64,000 nt of DNA, taken from Luteimonas granuli (GTDB lineage Bacteria > Pseudomonadota > Gammaproteobacteria > Xanthomonadales > Xanthomonadaceae). The notes under the pieces were generated by a model. That model saw only the letters and a list, made by a program, of their open reading frames with translations. It was not told the DNA's origin and did no database searches. Below are positions 1 to 7,824 of this stretch, one piece after another (the stretch's first letter is position 1; every line of letters starts with the position of its first letter). Both the position numbers and the translations under genes were made by a program. Where the stretch lies: contig NZ_CP042218.1 of assembly GCF_007795095.1 (NCBI RefSeq), positions 1,240,001 through 1,304,000 of the forward strand, given 5' to 3'.

Positions 1-1482
1 ATGAAGGACACACTGGCGACACCCACCCCTCCGGCCCCGGAACCGCGCGTGCCAGCTGACGACAACGCCCGCCCAGCCTGGGACGAAGTCCTGGTCACCA
101 TCACCGACTACGTCCGCGACTTCCAGCCGACGTCCGGGCTCGCCTGGCAGACCGCCCGCCACGTCCTGCTCGACTCGCTTGGCTGTGCGTTCGAAGCGCT
201 GGACTACCCGGCCTGCACAAGGCTGCTCGGCCCGGTGGTCCCCGGCGCCACACTGGAGCACGGCGCGCGCGTCCCGGGCACCGGCTTCCAGCTCGACCCG
301 GTCAAGGCCGCCTTCGACATCGGCGCGACCATCCGCTGGCTGGACTACAACGACACCTGGCTGGCCGCGGAGTGGGGGCACCCCTCCGACAACCTCGGCG
401 CGATCCTCGCGGTGGCCGACTGGCGCAGCCGCAACGGCGCGGCGCTGACCATGCGCGACGTGCTGGAGTGCGTGATCAAGGCGCACGAGGTGCAAGGGGT
501 GATGGCGCTGCTCAATGCCTTCAACGGCGTGGGCCTGGACCACGTGGTCCTGGTGAAGCTGGCCTCCACGGCCACGGCCTGCCGGCTGCTGGAGCTTGAC
601 CGGGAGCAGTCGCTGGCCGCGCTGTCGCAGGTCTTCGTCGACGGCCAGAGCCTGCGCACCTACCGCCACGCGCCCAACACCGGTTCGCGCAAGAGCTGGG
701 CGGCCGGCGATGCCTGCAGCCGCGCGGTGCGGCTGGCGCTGATCGCGGCCACCGGCGAGATGGGCTATCCGGGCGCGCTCACCGCGCCGCGCTGGGGCTT
801 CTACGACGTGTCCTTCGGCGGCCTGCCGTTCCGCTTCGACCGCGGCTTCGGCAGCTACGTCATCGAGAACGTGCTGTTCAAGGTCAGTTACCCGGCCGAG
901 TTCCACGCGCAGAGCGCCGTGGAGGCGGCGATGCAGCTGCACGCGCGGCTCGGCGCGCTTGGCCGCGACGCCACCGACATCGAGCGGATCGTGATCCGCA
1001 CCCAGGAAGCGTGCATCCGGATCATCGACAAGCAGGGACCGCTCGACAATCCCGCCGACCGCGACCACTGCATCCAGTACATGGTGGCCGTGCCCCTGCT
1101 GTTCGGCCGGCTGACCGCCGCGGACTACGAGGACGAGGTGGCCGCCGACCCGCGCATCGACGCCCTGCGCGCGCGCATCCACTGCGTCGAGGACCCCGGC
1201 TTCACCGCGGACTACCACGATCCCGCCAGGCGCTCGATCGCCAATGGCCTCACCGTCACGCTCCGCGACGGGACCGTGCTCGACGAGGTCGTCGTCGAGT
1301 ATCCGGTCGGCCACCGCCGTCGTCGCGCGGAGGGCGTTCCCATGCTGGAGGACAAGTTCCGCCGCAACCTGGCGCGTCGGTTCCCGCGGGAGCGGCAGGA
1401 CCGGATACTGGCGGCGGTCCGGGACCATGACGGGCTCGAGGCCATGCCGGTGCGGGAATTCATGGGCATGTTCACGCTCTGA
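1..1482 (+). CDS. prpD: 2-methylcitrate dehydratase, MmgE/PrpD family
   Basis: Dehydrates 2-methylcitrate in the methylcitrate cycle, which oxidises propionyl-CoA to pyruvate and succinate in the cytosol. The 493-residue product is close to the usual PrpD length (about 483 in E. coli). It has the MmgE/PrpD layout: a helical N-terminal half containing WLDYNDTW and GHPSDNLGAILA (about residues 112-135), then an alpha/beta C-terminal domain. The ATG is the first base of the window and fits the family N-terminus, although an upstream start cannot be excluded. It is followed after 80 bp by prpF, so prpC/acnD probably lie just upstream outside the window. The PrpD assignment is firm; the exact substrate rests on the prpF neighbour. 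Confidence 0.93.
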   Translation: MKDTLATPTPPAPEPRVPADDNARPAWDEVLVTITDYVRDFQPTSGLAWQTARHVLLDSLGCAFEALDYPACTRLLGPVVPGATLEHGARVPGTGFQLDPVKAAFDIGATIRWLDYNDTWLAAEWGHPSDNLGAILAVADWRSRNGAALTMRDVLECVIKAHEVQGVMALLNAFNGVGLDHVVLVKLASTATACRLLELDREQSLAALSQVFVDGQSLRTYRHAPNTGSRKSWAAGDACSRAVRLALIAATGEMGYPGALTAPRWGFYDVSFGGLPFRFDRGFGSYVIENVLFKVSYPAEFHAQSAVEAAMQLHARLGALGRDATDIERIVIRTQEACIRIIDKQGPLDNPADRDHCIQYMVAVPLLFGRLTAADYEDEVAADPRIDALRARIHCVEDPGFTADYHDPARRSIANGLTVTLRDGTVLDEVVVEYPVGHRRRRAEGVPMLEDKFRRNLARRFPRERQDRILAAVRDHDGLEAMPVREFMGMFTL

Positions 1483-1562
1483 AGCGGCCGCTCGCCGCCC
1501 GGGAGGTGGGACCCGGCCCCGTTCTGCCGGACAATGGCGGCAACCCCGAGAGCCGCGACTCC

Positions 1563-2765
1563 ATGACCCATCTCCCCCAGCTCCCTGCTCCTCAGCTGCG
1601 TGTTCCCGCCACCTACATGCGCGGCGGCACCTCCAAGGGCGTCTTCTTCCGCCTCGACGATCTGCCGGAGGCCGCGCGCGTGCCCGGCCCGGCGCGCGAC
1701 GCTCTGCTGATGCGCGTGATCGGTTCGCCGGATCCCTACGGCAAGCACACCGACGGCATGGGCGGAGCGACCTCGTCGACCAGCAAGTGCGTGATCATCT
1801 CGAAGTCCACACAGCCCGGGCACGACGTCGACTACCTCTACGGCCAGGTCTCGATCGACTCGGCCTTCGTCGACTGGTCGGGCAACTGCGGCAACCTCAG
1901 CACCGCGGTCGGTCCGTTCGCGATCGCCAACGGCTTCATCGACCGGGCGCGACTGCCGCAGGACGGCACGTTCGCGGTGCGCGTCTGGCAGGCCAACATC
2001 GGCAAGACCATCGTGGTGCACGTGCCGATCGCCAAGGGCGAGGTGCAGGAGACCGGCGACTTCGAGCTCGACGGCGTGACCTTCCCGGCCGCGGAGATCG
2101 TGCTCGAGTTCATGGATCCCTCCGAGGATGGCGACGGCGGCGCGATGTTCCCGAGCGGCAACCTCGTCGACGAGCTTGAAGTACCGGGCCTGGGCACGCT
2201 GCCGGCGACCATGATCAGCGCCGGCATCCCGACCGTGTTCGTCAACGCCGCCGACGTCGGCTGCGACGGTACCGAGCTGCAGCCGGCGATCAACGAGGAC
2301 CGGGCCGCGCTGGCCACGCTGGAGGCCATCCGCGTCGCTGGCGCGCTGCGCATGGGCCTGATCAGGACGCCGGACGAGGCCGCCACCCGCCAGCACACGC
2401 CCAAGGTCGCCTTCGTGGCGCCGCCGAAGGACTACGTGGCCAGCAGCGGCAAGGCCATCGCCGCGTCGGACATCGACCTCAACGTGCGCGCACTCTCCAT
2501 GGGCAAGCTCCACCACGCGATGATGGGCACCTGCGCCGTGGCCATCGGCACCGCGGCCGCGATCCCCGGCACGCTGGTGAACCTGGCCGCAGGCGGCGGT
2601 CCGCGCGAGGCGGTGTGCTTCGGGCACCCCTCGGGCACACTGCGCGTGGGCGCCGAGGCGGTCGAGGCCGGCGGTCGCTGGACCGCCACCAAGGCGATCA
2701 TGAGCCGCAGCGCGCGCGTGCTGATGGAAGGTGCGGTCCGGGTGCCTGCCGACGCCCTCGACTGA
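1563..2765 (+). CDS. prpF: 2-methylaconitate isomerase PrpF
   Basis: Isomerises the 2-methylaconitate made by AcnD so that the cycle can proceed to 2-methylisocitrate. The 400-residue protein carries the PrpF signature MRGGTSKGVFF at residues 19-29 and a second half beginning about residue 200, typical of the diaminopimelate-epimerase-like two-domain fold. I chose the ATG at 1563 over an in-frame GTG at 1506, because it places the RGGTSKG motif at the family-typical distance and leaves an untranslated leader after prpD. Presence of prpF implies the AcnD-type 2-methylcitrate route rather than dependence on PrpD alone. Confidence 0.93.
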   Translation: MTHLPQLPAPQLRVPATYMRGGTSKGVFFRLDDLPEAARVPGPARDALLMRVIGSPDPYGKHTDGMGGATSSTSKCVIISKSTQPGHDVDYLYGQVSIDSAFVDWSGNCGNLSTAVGPFAIANGFIDRARLPQDGTFAVRVWQANIGKTIVVHVPIAKGEVQETGDFELDGVTFPAAEIVLEFMDPSEDGDGGAMFPSGNLVDELEVPGLGTLPATMISAGIPTVFVNAADVGCDGTELQPAINEDRAALATLEAIRVAGALRMGLIRTPDEAATRQHTPKVAFVAPPKDYVASSGKAIAASDIDLNVRALSMGKLHHAMMGTCAVAIGTAAAIPGTLVNLAAGGGPREAVCFGHPSGTLRVGAEAVEAGGRWTATKAIMSRSARVLMEGAVRVPADALD

Positions 2766-2834
2766 GGCTGCGTCGCGGGCCGCCGGCGGGCCCTGCGCTA
2801 TCCTGCGCGTCCGCCCCCGCTGCAGTTCCGCACC

Positions 2835-3188
2835 ATGGATATCTTCAAGGTCTTCACCCTCGAGGCCGCGCACCGGCTGCCGAACGTTCCCGAGGGCCAC
2901 AAGTGCGCGCGCCTGCACGGGCACTCGTTCCGGATCGAGCTGCACGTGTCCGGCGAGCCCGGCGCCGACACGGGCTGGGTGATGGACTTCGCCGACATCA
3001 AGGCGGCCTTCCGCCCGCTGTACGAGCAACTCGATCATCACTATCTGAACGACATCCCGGGGCTGGAAAACCCGACCAGCGAGCGCCTGGCGGTGTGGAT
3101 CTGGGAGCGGCTGAAGCCGGGGCTCCCGCAGCTCTCGGAAGTGGTCGTCCACGAGACCTGCACCTCGGGCTGCCGCTACCGGGGTTAG
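2835..3188 (+). CDS. queD: 6-carboxy-5,6,7,8-tetrahydropterin synthase QueD
   Basis: Converts 7,8-dihydroneopterin triphosphate to 6-carboxytetrahydropterin, the second step of preQ0/queuosine biosynthesis. The 117-residue protein matches the family length. The zinc ligands are His13, His28 and His30 (in HRLP and LHGHSF), and the catalytic Cys is Cys24 in HKCARLHGH. The C-terminal [15 protein letters not shown] closes the tunnelling fold and contains the conserved Glu. A possible -10 TATCCT lies about 35 bp upstream of the ATG in the short gap after prpF. No other queuosine genes are nearby. Confidence 0.95.
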   Translation: MDIFKVFTLEAAHRLPNVPEGHKCARLHGHSFRIELHVSGEPGADTGWVMDFADIKAAFRPLYEQLDHHYLNDIPGLENPTSERLAVWIWERLKPGLPQLSEVVVHETCTSGCRYRG

Positions 3189-3244
3189 GGCTGGGCGGCT
3201 CCAGGACGCCCGCCAACCCGGGTCTGAACGAGCCGACGAACGGT

Positions 3245-3275
3245 TGTTGCACTGCAACATGGGCTGGCCTATGCT
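3245..3275 (+). promoter_or_regulatory. Phasin promoter with overlapping TGC-rich operator
   Basis: A perfect inverted repeat TGTTGCA-c-TGCAACA occupies 3245-3259. Inside it, TTGCAC (3247-3252) can serve as -35, followed after exactly 17 bp by TATGCT (3270-3275) as -10. The phasin ATG at 3324 is about 42 bp past the expected start point, with AGGAA (3313-3317) as ribosome binding site. PhaR-family repressors of phasin genes are known to bind TGC-rich palindromes, so this is a likely PhaR operator. The repressor gene itself is not in the window. Confidence 0.72.
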
Positions 3276-3323
3276 GCACCGCACAAACCGGCATTCCCTG
3301 CCGGACACCAGCAGGAACCCGCC

Positions 3324-3725
3324 ATGTACCAGAACATCAACGAGCAGTTCACCGCCACCGCGCGCCAGTTCGCCGACGCCGCCGCCCAGGTCAACCGCCT
3401 GGCCCTGTCCAGCGCCGAGAAGGCCATCGGCCTGCAGCTGTCGACCCTCGAGCAGAACACCAACGCCGCCTTCGCCTTCTGGGGCGAGCTGGCCGAGGTC
3501 CGCGACGTCGACGGCCTGAAGGCCGTGTGGCCGAAGGGCGTGCAGACCGCCCGCGAGAGCATCGAGCGCTCGGTCAGCGCCAGCCAGGAAGCCTTCGGCC
3601 AGGTCGTGGCCACCAACGAGGCCATCGCCCGGATCGCCAAGGGCCAGGTCGAGGCCGCCCAGGCCCAGGCCGAGGAAGCCGTCGAGACCGCCACCAAGGC
3701 GGCCGCCGGCAAGAGCCGCAGCTAA
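3324..3725 (+). CDS. Phasin family protein (PHA granule-associated)
   Basis: A 133-residue all-helical protein of the Phasin_2 type. Phasins coat polyhydroxyalkanoate granules and control their size and number. The sequence is amphipathic and rich in Ala, Gln and Glu, with the family-typical N-terminal MYQNINEQFTATARQFADAA and a low-complexity Ala/Gln/Glu/Lys tail ending in KAAAGKSRS. No signal peptide or Cys. It is monocistronic: it has its own promoter with a TGC palindrome and a strong terminator 85 bp after the stop. No PHA synthase gene lies in the window, so PHA accumulation is inferred. Confidence 0.88.
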   Translation: MYQNINEQFTATARQFADAAAQVNRLALSSAEKAIGLQLSTLEQNTNAAFAFWGELAEVRDVDGLKAVWPKGVQTARESIERSVSASQEAFGQVVATNEAIARIAKGQVEAAQAQAEEAVETATKAAAGKSRS

Positions 3726-3809
3726 GAGCACGCTCTCTCCCCGAGGGGTTCCGGCAACGGAATCCGGCGCCGCGCGATCCCCTCCCCACGCACGGCGCCA
3801 CTCTCCTGA

Positions 3810-3839
3810 CCCGGCAGCTGCAAGGCTGCCGGGTTTTTT
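3810..3839 (+). terminator. Rho-independent terminator of the phasin gene
   Basis: Perfect 9-bp stem CCCGGCAGC (3810-3818) and GCTGCCGGG (3825-3833), with a 6-nt loop TGCAAG, followed by six T (3834-3839). It lies 85 bp after the phasin stop and just before the composite repeat. Confidence 0.93.
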
Positions 3840-3874
3840 CGCTTCTTCTCCATACTCCGTTGGGGTCCGCGCGG

Positions 3875-3987
3875 CCCGTCCCGCGCACAGGGGGTGTGCT
3901 CCCCCGGCAGTCTCCGCGTCCTGCTGCCACTGCCGGCCGCCGGCCATCCATGGCCGGCTGTCCGCACACCCCTGTGCGCGGGACGGG
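3875..3987. repeat. Long palindromic repeat unit, type A copy 1
   Basis: A 113-bp imperfect hairpin. The outer arms run 3875-3899 and 3964-3987 and share CGCGCACAGGGG/CCCCTGTGCGCG. The inner part contains the dyad GCCGGCCAT-cc-ATGGCCGGC (3939-3958) and the sequence TCTCCGCGTCCTGCTGCCAC. The same unit recurs inverted at 14351-14458. It lies between the convergent phasin and nadB genes. No reading frame in it looks coding. Unknown function; it could act as a transcription barrier or be a miniature REP-like mobile unit. Confidence 0.8.
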
Positions 3988-4123
3988 CTCCGGCGTTCTG
4001 CGGCTTCGGGACCGAAGATCAAGAGCGGTCGCGGCCTGCCCGGCTGCTCCCGGTGATGCCCCCCTTTTCGACATCGACATAGCGTCGACGTCGATCTTCT
4101 TCCCGACAGCGACCAAAGGTCGT

Positions 4124-4238
4124 GCCCGCCGCGGATGCAGGGGGGATGCCCAGAGCCGGCCATGGATGGCCGGCGGCCGGATCTGGGAGCAGGACGCGGA
4201 GAATCCGGCTGGGCATCCCCCCCTGCGTCCGTGGCGGG
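4124..4238. repeat. Long palindromic repeat unit, type B copy 1
   Basis: A 115-bp imperfect hairpin with arms 4124-4153 and 4208-4238, built on GCAGGGGGGATGCCCAG and its complement. It contains the same core dyad GCCGGCCATggATGGCCGGC as type A, and GAGCAGGACGCGGAGAATCC beside it. Together with unit A copy 1 it forms a composite A-B element (about 3855-4300), separated by about 135 bp that is partly conserved in the other copy. The remainder of 4239-4299 holds a degenerate arm-like sequence and no gene. Confidence 0.8.
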
Positions 4239-4299
4239 CGGCAAAAACTCGAACGGAGCGTCCGTGGCAGGCGGCCCGGACTCCAGCGGAGCGTGCCTT

Positions 4300-5775
4300 T
4301 CATGCCTGCTCGCGGACCAGGGAATCGTCCAGCCAGTGGGCGCCGAGGCTGCCGCGACGGTCACGGGCAGCGCGCAGGAGGGCAGCCGCCAGTTCCGCCT
4401 GCCATCCGGAAGACGCCAGATCGCCGGCTTCGGCCAGCGCCGCAGCCAGGCCAGCCGCCGTGCGCACCGGCCCGGCCGCAGCGGACAGCAGGTCGCTCAG
4501 GCGCACCAGGGCAGGCGCGTCGAGGTCCGGTCCGCGCAGCACCCGGCGCACCGCGCCGCCATCCACCGCCGCAGGCACGGACTGCGCCAGATGCGCGCCC
4601 AGCCGCCGCCCGAACACCACGCCCTCCAGCAGCGAATTGCTGGCGAGGCGGTTGGCCCCGTGCACGCCGGTGCAGGCGACCTCGCCCACCGCATGGAGCC
4701 CCGGAATGCTGCTGCGGCCCAGGGCGTCGGTGACGACCCCGCCCATGTGGAAATGGGCCGCGGGCGCCACCGGGATCGGCCTCGTCCGCGGGTCGATGCC
4801 GTAGGCCAGGCAGTGCGCCAGCACGGTGGGAAACGCGCGCTCCCAGTCGATACCGGGGCCGCGCGCGTCCAGGCGCACACCGCCGCCCTGGCGGCCCGCC
4901 TCCCATACCGCGCGTGCCACCACGTCGCGCGGAGCGAGGTCGCCCTGCGGATGCCGGCCGGCCATCAACGGCCGCCCGGTCGCATCCAGCAGCCGCGCCC
5001 CGGCGCCGCGCAGGGCTTCGGTCACCAGCGGCAGGGAATGGCCGGGGGCGTCGAGCGCGGTCGGATGGAACTGCACGAATTCGAGATCGGCCACGACGGC
5101 GCCGGCCGCCATCGCCAGCGCCAGCCCGGCGCCATCGGCGACCACTGGATTGGTGGTACGCGCGAACAGCGCGCCGATGCCCCCCGTGGCCAGGACCACG
5201 TCGGCGACTTCGATCCACTCGTCCACCGGCCCGGCGCCGTCGTCGTGCAGCGCGCGCAGGCAGGCAGCGGTGACGCGACCCCCGCGAAGCTCCAGGCCAT
5301 GCACGTCGACCCCGCCCCGCCAGTGGATATGCGACGCCCTGCGCGCCGCCTCCCCCAGCGCCGCGACCATGCGCGCGCCGCTGGCATCACCGCCCGCGTG
5401 GACCACGCGGGCACAGCGGTGTCCGCCTTCGCGCGCCAGGCGCAGCGTCCGGCCCCGGCGGTCGAAGGCCACGCCCTGCGCCTCCAGCCACGCCACCGCG
5501 TCGGCCGCGGCGCCGGCCAGCAGCCGCACGCGCGCGTGGTCGTTGTGCCAGGCGCCGGCGGCCAGGGTGTCCTCGACGTGCGCGGCCACGCTGTCATCCG
5601 CGGCCAGCGCGGCGGCGATGCCGCCCTGGGCAAGCACGCTGGCGCTGTCCTCCGCCTGCCGGCCGCGGCCGACCAGCAGTACCGGGCGCGGCGCCGCCGC
5701 CAGGGCCGTACACAGCCCGGCGACGCCGCTGCCGACCACAAGCACCGGCGCACCGCCAGCGGAACCGCCGTGCAT
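4300..5775 (-). CDS. nadB: L-aspartate oxidase NadB
   Basis: Flavoprotein that oxidises L-aspartate to iminoaspartate, the first step of de novo NAD synthesis. It can use fumarate as well as O2 as acceptor. The 491-residue product has the FAD-binding GSGVAG near residues 15-20, the succinate-dehydrogenase-like motif ASVLAQGGIAAAL, the active-site stretch LEFVQFHPTAL, and HMGGVVTDALGRSSIPGLHAVGEVACTGVHGANRLASNSLLE near the C-terminus (quoted here only as family hallmark). The ATG at 5775 overlaps the nadA stop by one base, so the two are translationally coupled. It is the last gene of aroQ-ubiT-nadA-nadB. Confidence 0.95.
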   Translation of the reverse strand: MHGGSAGGAPVLVVGSGVAGLCTALAAAPRPVLLVGRGRQAEDSASVLAQGGIAAALAADDSVAAHVEDTLAAGAWHNDHARVRLLAGAAADAVAWLEAQGVAFDRRGRTLRLAREGGHRCARVVHAGGDASGARMVAALGEAARRASHIHWRGGVDVHGLELRGGRVTAACLRALHDDGAGPVDEWIEVADVVLATGGIGALFARTTNPVVADGAGLALAMAAGAVVADLEFVQFHPTALDAPGHSLPLVTEALRGAGARLLDATGRPLMAGRHPQGDLAPRDVVARAVWEAGRQGGGVRLDARGPGIDWERAFPTVLAHCLAYGIDPRTRPIPVAPAAHFHMGGVVTDALGRSSIPGLHAVGEVACTGVHGANRLASNSLLEGVVFGRRLGAHLAQSVPAAVDGGAVRRVLRGPDLDAPALVRLSDLLSAAAGPVRTAAGLAAALAEAGDLASSGWQAELAAALLRAARDRRGSLGAHWLDDSLVREQA

Positions 5776-6812
5776 CAGACGCGTTCGCGCCGCCCCACGG
5801 CCAGCATCCGGTCGAGCGCGGCCCGCGCGCGCTCGATCACGTCCGGCGCGATGTGGATCTCGTGCCGCATGTCGCGGAGGCAGGCATGGATGTTCGGCAG
5901 GGTGATCCGCTTCATGTGCGGACACAGGTTGCAGGGCTTGATGAACTCGATTTCCGGGAACTGCCCGCGCAGGTTGTCGGCCATCGAGCACTCGGTGATC
6001 ATCGCCACCCGTCCGGGCCGCTCCTTCGCCAGCCAGCGCCCCATGGCGCTGGTCGAGCCGACGAAGTCGGCCTCGGCCAGCACCTCCGGCGGGCACTCCG
6101 GATGCGCCACCACCCTGGTGTCGAAGCGTTCGCGGGTGTGCCGCACCTGCTGTGCGGTGAAGGTCTCGTGCACCTCGCAGCTGCCGTTCCACAGGACCAG
6201 TTCGACCTCCGTCTGCGTCGCCACCCAGCTGCCGAGGTAGCGGTCGGGGAGGAAGATCACGCGATCGCTGCCGGTTTCCTCCGCGATCGCCTCGACCACC
6301 TGCACCGCGTTGGCCGAGGTGCAGCAGGCGTCGGATTCCGCCTTCACTTCGGCCGAGGTGTTGGCATAGCTCACCACCGGCACGCCGGGATGGGCGGCGC
6401 GCAGGGCGCGCACGTCGGCGGCGGTGATCGAGGACGCCAGCGAGCAGCCTGCCTCGAGGTCGGGCAGCAGCACCGTCTTGTGCGGCGCCAGGATCTTCGC
6501 GCTCTCGGCCATGAAGTGGACGCCGCAGAGCACGATCAGGTCGCTGTCGCAGTCGGCGGCGGCCTGGGCCAGCGCCAGTGAATCGCCGGTGATGTCGGCG
6601 ACGCCGTGGAAGATTTCCGGCGACTGGTAGCTGTGCGCCATGATCACCGCCCCGCGCTCCTTCTTCAGCGCGTTGATGGCATCGATCCACGGCAGGTGCA
6701 GCGGCACCTCCATGCAGGGGATCAGGCGTTCCAGCGTCTCCACCAGCGGTGCGTAGTCCTGCTCCAGGCCGTCGCGCCAGCGCGGGACGGCGGTCTCCGG
6801 CAGCGCGCTCAT
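5775..6812 (-). CDS. nadA: Quinolinate synthase NadA
   Basis: [4Fe-4S] enzyme that condenses iminoaspartate with dihydroxyacetone phosphate to give quinolinate. The product is 345 residues, as expected (347 in E. coli). The three cluster cysteines are recognisable in VLCGVHFMAE, NGSCEVHE and KPCNLCPHMK. Its ATG overlaps the ubiT stop as ATGA, and its stop touches the nadB start, indicating a tightly coupled operon. The iminoaspartate made by NadB is unstable, so adjacency of the two genes makes sense. Confidence 0.96.
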   Translation of the reverse strand: MSALPETAVPRWRDGLEQDYAPLVETLERLIPCMEVPLHLPWIDAINALKKERGAVIMAHSYQSPEIFHGVADITGDSLALAQAAADCDSDLIVLCGVHFMAESAKILAPHKTVLLPDLEAGCSLASSITAADVRALRAAHPGVPVVSYANTSAEVKAESDACCTSANAVQVVEAIAEETGSDRVIFLPDRYLGSWVATQTEVELVLWNGSCEVHETFTAQQVRHTRERFDTRVVAHPECPPEVLAEADFVGSTSAMGRWLAKERPGRVAMITECSMADNLRGQFPEIEFIKPCNLCPHMKRITLPNIHACLRDMRHEIHIAPDVIERARAALDRMLAVGRRERV

Positions 6813-7285
6813 GCCGCGGTTCCCAGGCCGAGGTGGGCGCTGCGGGCGGCACGCGCCAGCCTCGCGCCACGGTTGAGCCCGATGCGCAGGGCCAGCGGCA
6901 CTGCTTCCCACGGCAGGCGATCGAGCGTGTTGCGCGCGGTCAGGCCGAGCTCCACGTCGCCGGTCAGCACCAGGCGGCGCTGGAAGAACAGAGTGTCGGC
7001 GTCCTCCAGCCGGCCCGCGAGCAGCAGCAGGTCGGTGGCGGTGCCTCTCACGCTGGCCTCGGGTGTGCCATCGCCGGCATGCAGGCGGCCGTCGCGCAGC
7101 TCCACCACCCAGTGCAGATCGAGGTCGGTCACGTCGATGCCCAGCCGGCGTCCCTCCATGAAGTCGAGGCTGCCATCGGCGATCGGCGCGGCCAGCACCG
7201 CGGCCATGGCGCGCTCGAGCAGGCGCTGCTGCAGCCGGGGCGGCAGCGCGCGCAGCAGCGGCGCCCAGCGCCGGGGCGGAGGCAC
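6809..7285 (-). CDS. ubiT: SCP2-domain lipid-binding protein UbiT (O2-independent ubiquinone synthesis)
   Basis: UbiT works with UbiU-UbiV in anaerobic ubiquinone synthesis and is thought to bind isoprenoid intermediates through its SCP2 fold. The match to the family is clear: ERAMAAVLAAPIADGSLDF, RRLGIDVTDLDLHW and the hallmark DADTLFFQRRLVLTGDVELG. The start is uncertain. The GTG at 7285 gives 158 residues. The ATG at 7335 would give 175 residues, nearly the E. coli length, but it is out of frame by one base at the G6 run 7313-7318. With one extra G there, the upstream chorismate-mutase frame would read straight into UbiT as one fusion. ATGA overlap with nadA. Confidence 0.88.
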   Translation of the reverse strand: MPPPRRWAPLLRALPPRLQQRLLERAMAAVLAAPIADGSLDFMEGRRLGIDVTDLDLHWVVELRDGRLHAGDGTPEASVRGTATDLLLLAGRLEDADTLFFQRRLVLTGDVELGLTARNTLDRLPWEAVPLALRIGLNRGARLARAARSAHLGLGTAA

Positions 7286-7656
7286 GAGGCGCAGGAGCGT
7301 GGCGGCGGCCTCGGGGGGAGGTGGGGAATGTGCATGGCGTGCCTGCTTCCGATGGGCGGTGCGTGTGCTGCGGGGTCCGGATCCGGATCGATGCCCTGGG
7401 CGCGGCGGGCATCGGCGATGGCGAGGGCGGCGAGTCCGTCCGCGGTCGAGGCGGGCAGGCCGATGCGGCGGGCGACGGCCTCGACCCGGCGATGGACCCG
7501 GGCCTCGCGCTCGGGGTCCGCCAATGGACGCCCGGCGCGGACCTTGCAGCGCCCCGCGCGCACGGCCAGGCGCGCGCGCGCGCCGAGCAGCAGCACCAGC
7601 GCGTGGTCGATCCCGCCGATCGCCAGGCGCATGCGCGCCAGCGAACCGTCCGCCAT
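7129..7656 (-). CDS. AroQ-type chorismate mutase domain protein
   Basis: The first 90 residues align without gaps to E. coli AroQ chorismate mutase, offset by one: Arg10, Arg27, Lys38, Asp47, Arg50, Glu51 and Gln87 correspond to catalytic Arg11, Arg28, Lys39, Asp48, Arg51, Glu52 and Gln88. All active-site residues are therefore present. Expected activity is chorismate to prephenate, but the fold is also used by isochorismate-pyruvate lyases. The ATG at 7656 is chosen (a TTG lies 3 codons earlier). After about residue 107 the frame runs out of phase over ubiT to a stop at 7129; that tail is probably not native. It is first in the operon with ubiT-nadA-nadB. Confidence 0.72.
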   Translation of the reverse strand: MADGSLARMRLAIGGIDHALVLLLGARARLAVRAGRCKVRAGRPLADPEREARVHRRVEAVARRIGLPASTADGLAALAIADARRAQGIDPDPDPAAHAPPIGSRHAMHIPHLPPRPPPRSCASCLRPGAGRRCCARCRPGCSSACSSAPWPRCWPRRSPMAASTSWRDAGWAST

Positions 7657-7724
7657 CGTGTCCAAGCCGTCCCGAAGCTCCCTGGAGTCCGCCGCCAGCA
7701 GACCATCCGCGGCCCGGCGCGTCG

Positions 7725-7738
7725 CTGACCTGGATCAA
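7725..7738 (-). promoter_or_regulatory. FNR/ANR-like box upstream of aroQ-ubiT-nadAB
   Basis: Read on the minus strand it is TTGAT-ccag-GTCAG; the usual box is TTGA(T/C)-N4-(A/G)TCAA. One base deviates from the degenerate consensus. Its centre is 75 bp upstream of the aroQ ATG, which leaves room for a class II position (-41.5) and a short leader. A closely matching and better box precedes ubiU. Confidence 0.55.
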
Positions 7739-7824
7739 CTCGCCGTCAGCTTGACCGGCGTCAGGGCGCCGACCCGGCCCGGGGGTGAGGCTGTCGCCCT
7801 CGATCAGGATCCGGGGGATTCCGC

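Noticed and set aside
3875-4238. CRISPR array or insertion sequence
   Set aside because: Repeats are large palindromes in inverted composite pairs with no regular spacers, no cas genes and no transposase.
3855-4300. Small proteins encoded in the repeat cassette (frames with MDGRRP or HPWPA strings)
   Set aside because: The strings arise from reading the core dyad in different frames; frames are not conserved between the two copies.
1212-4364. Open frame of about 1050 codons on the minus strand
   Set aside because: It is antisense to prpF, queD and the phasin and has the Arg/Gly/Ala-rich composition of GC-rich shadow frames.
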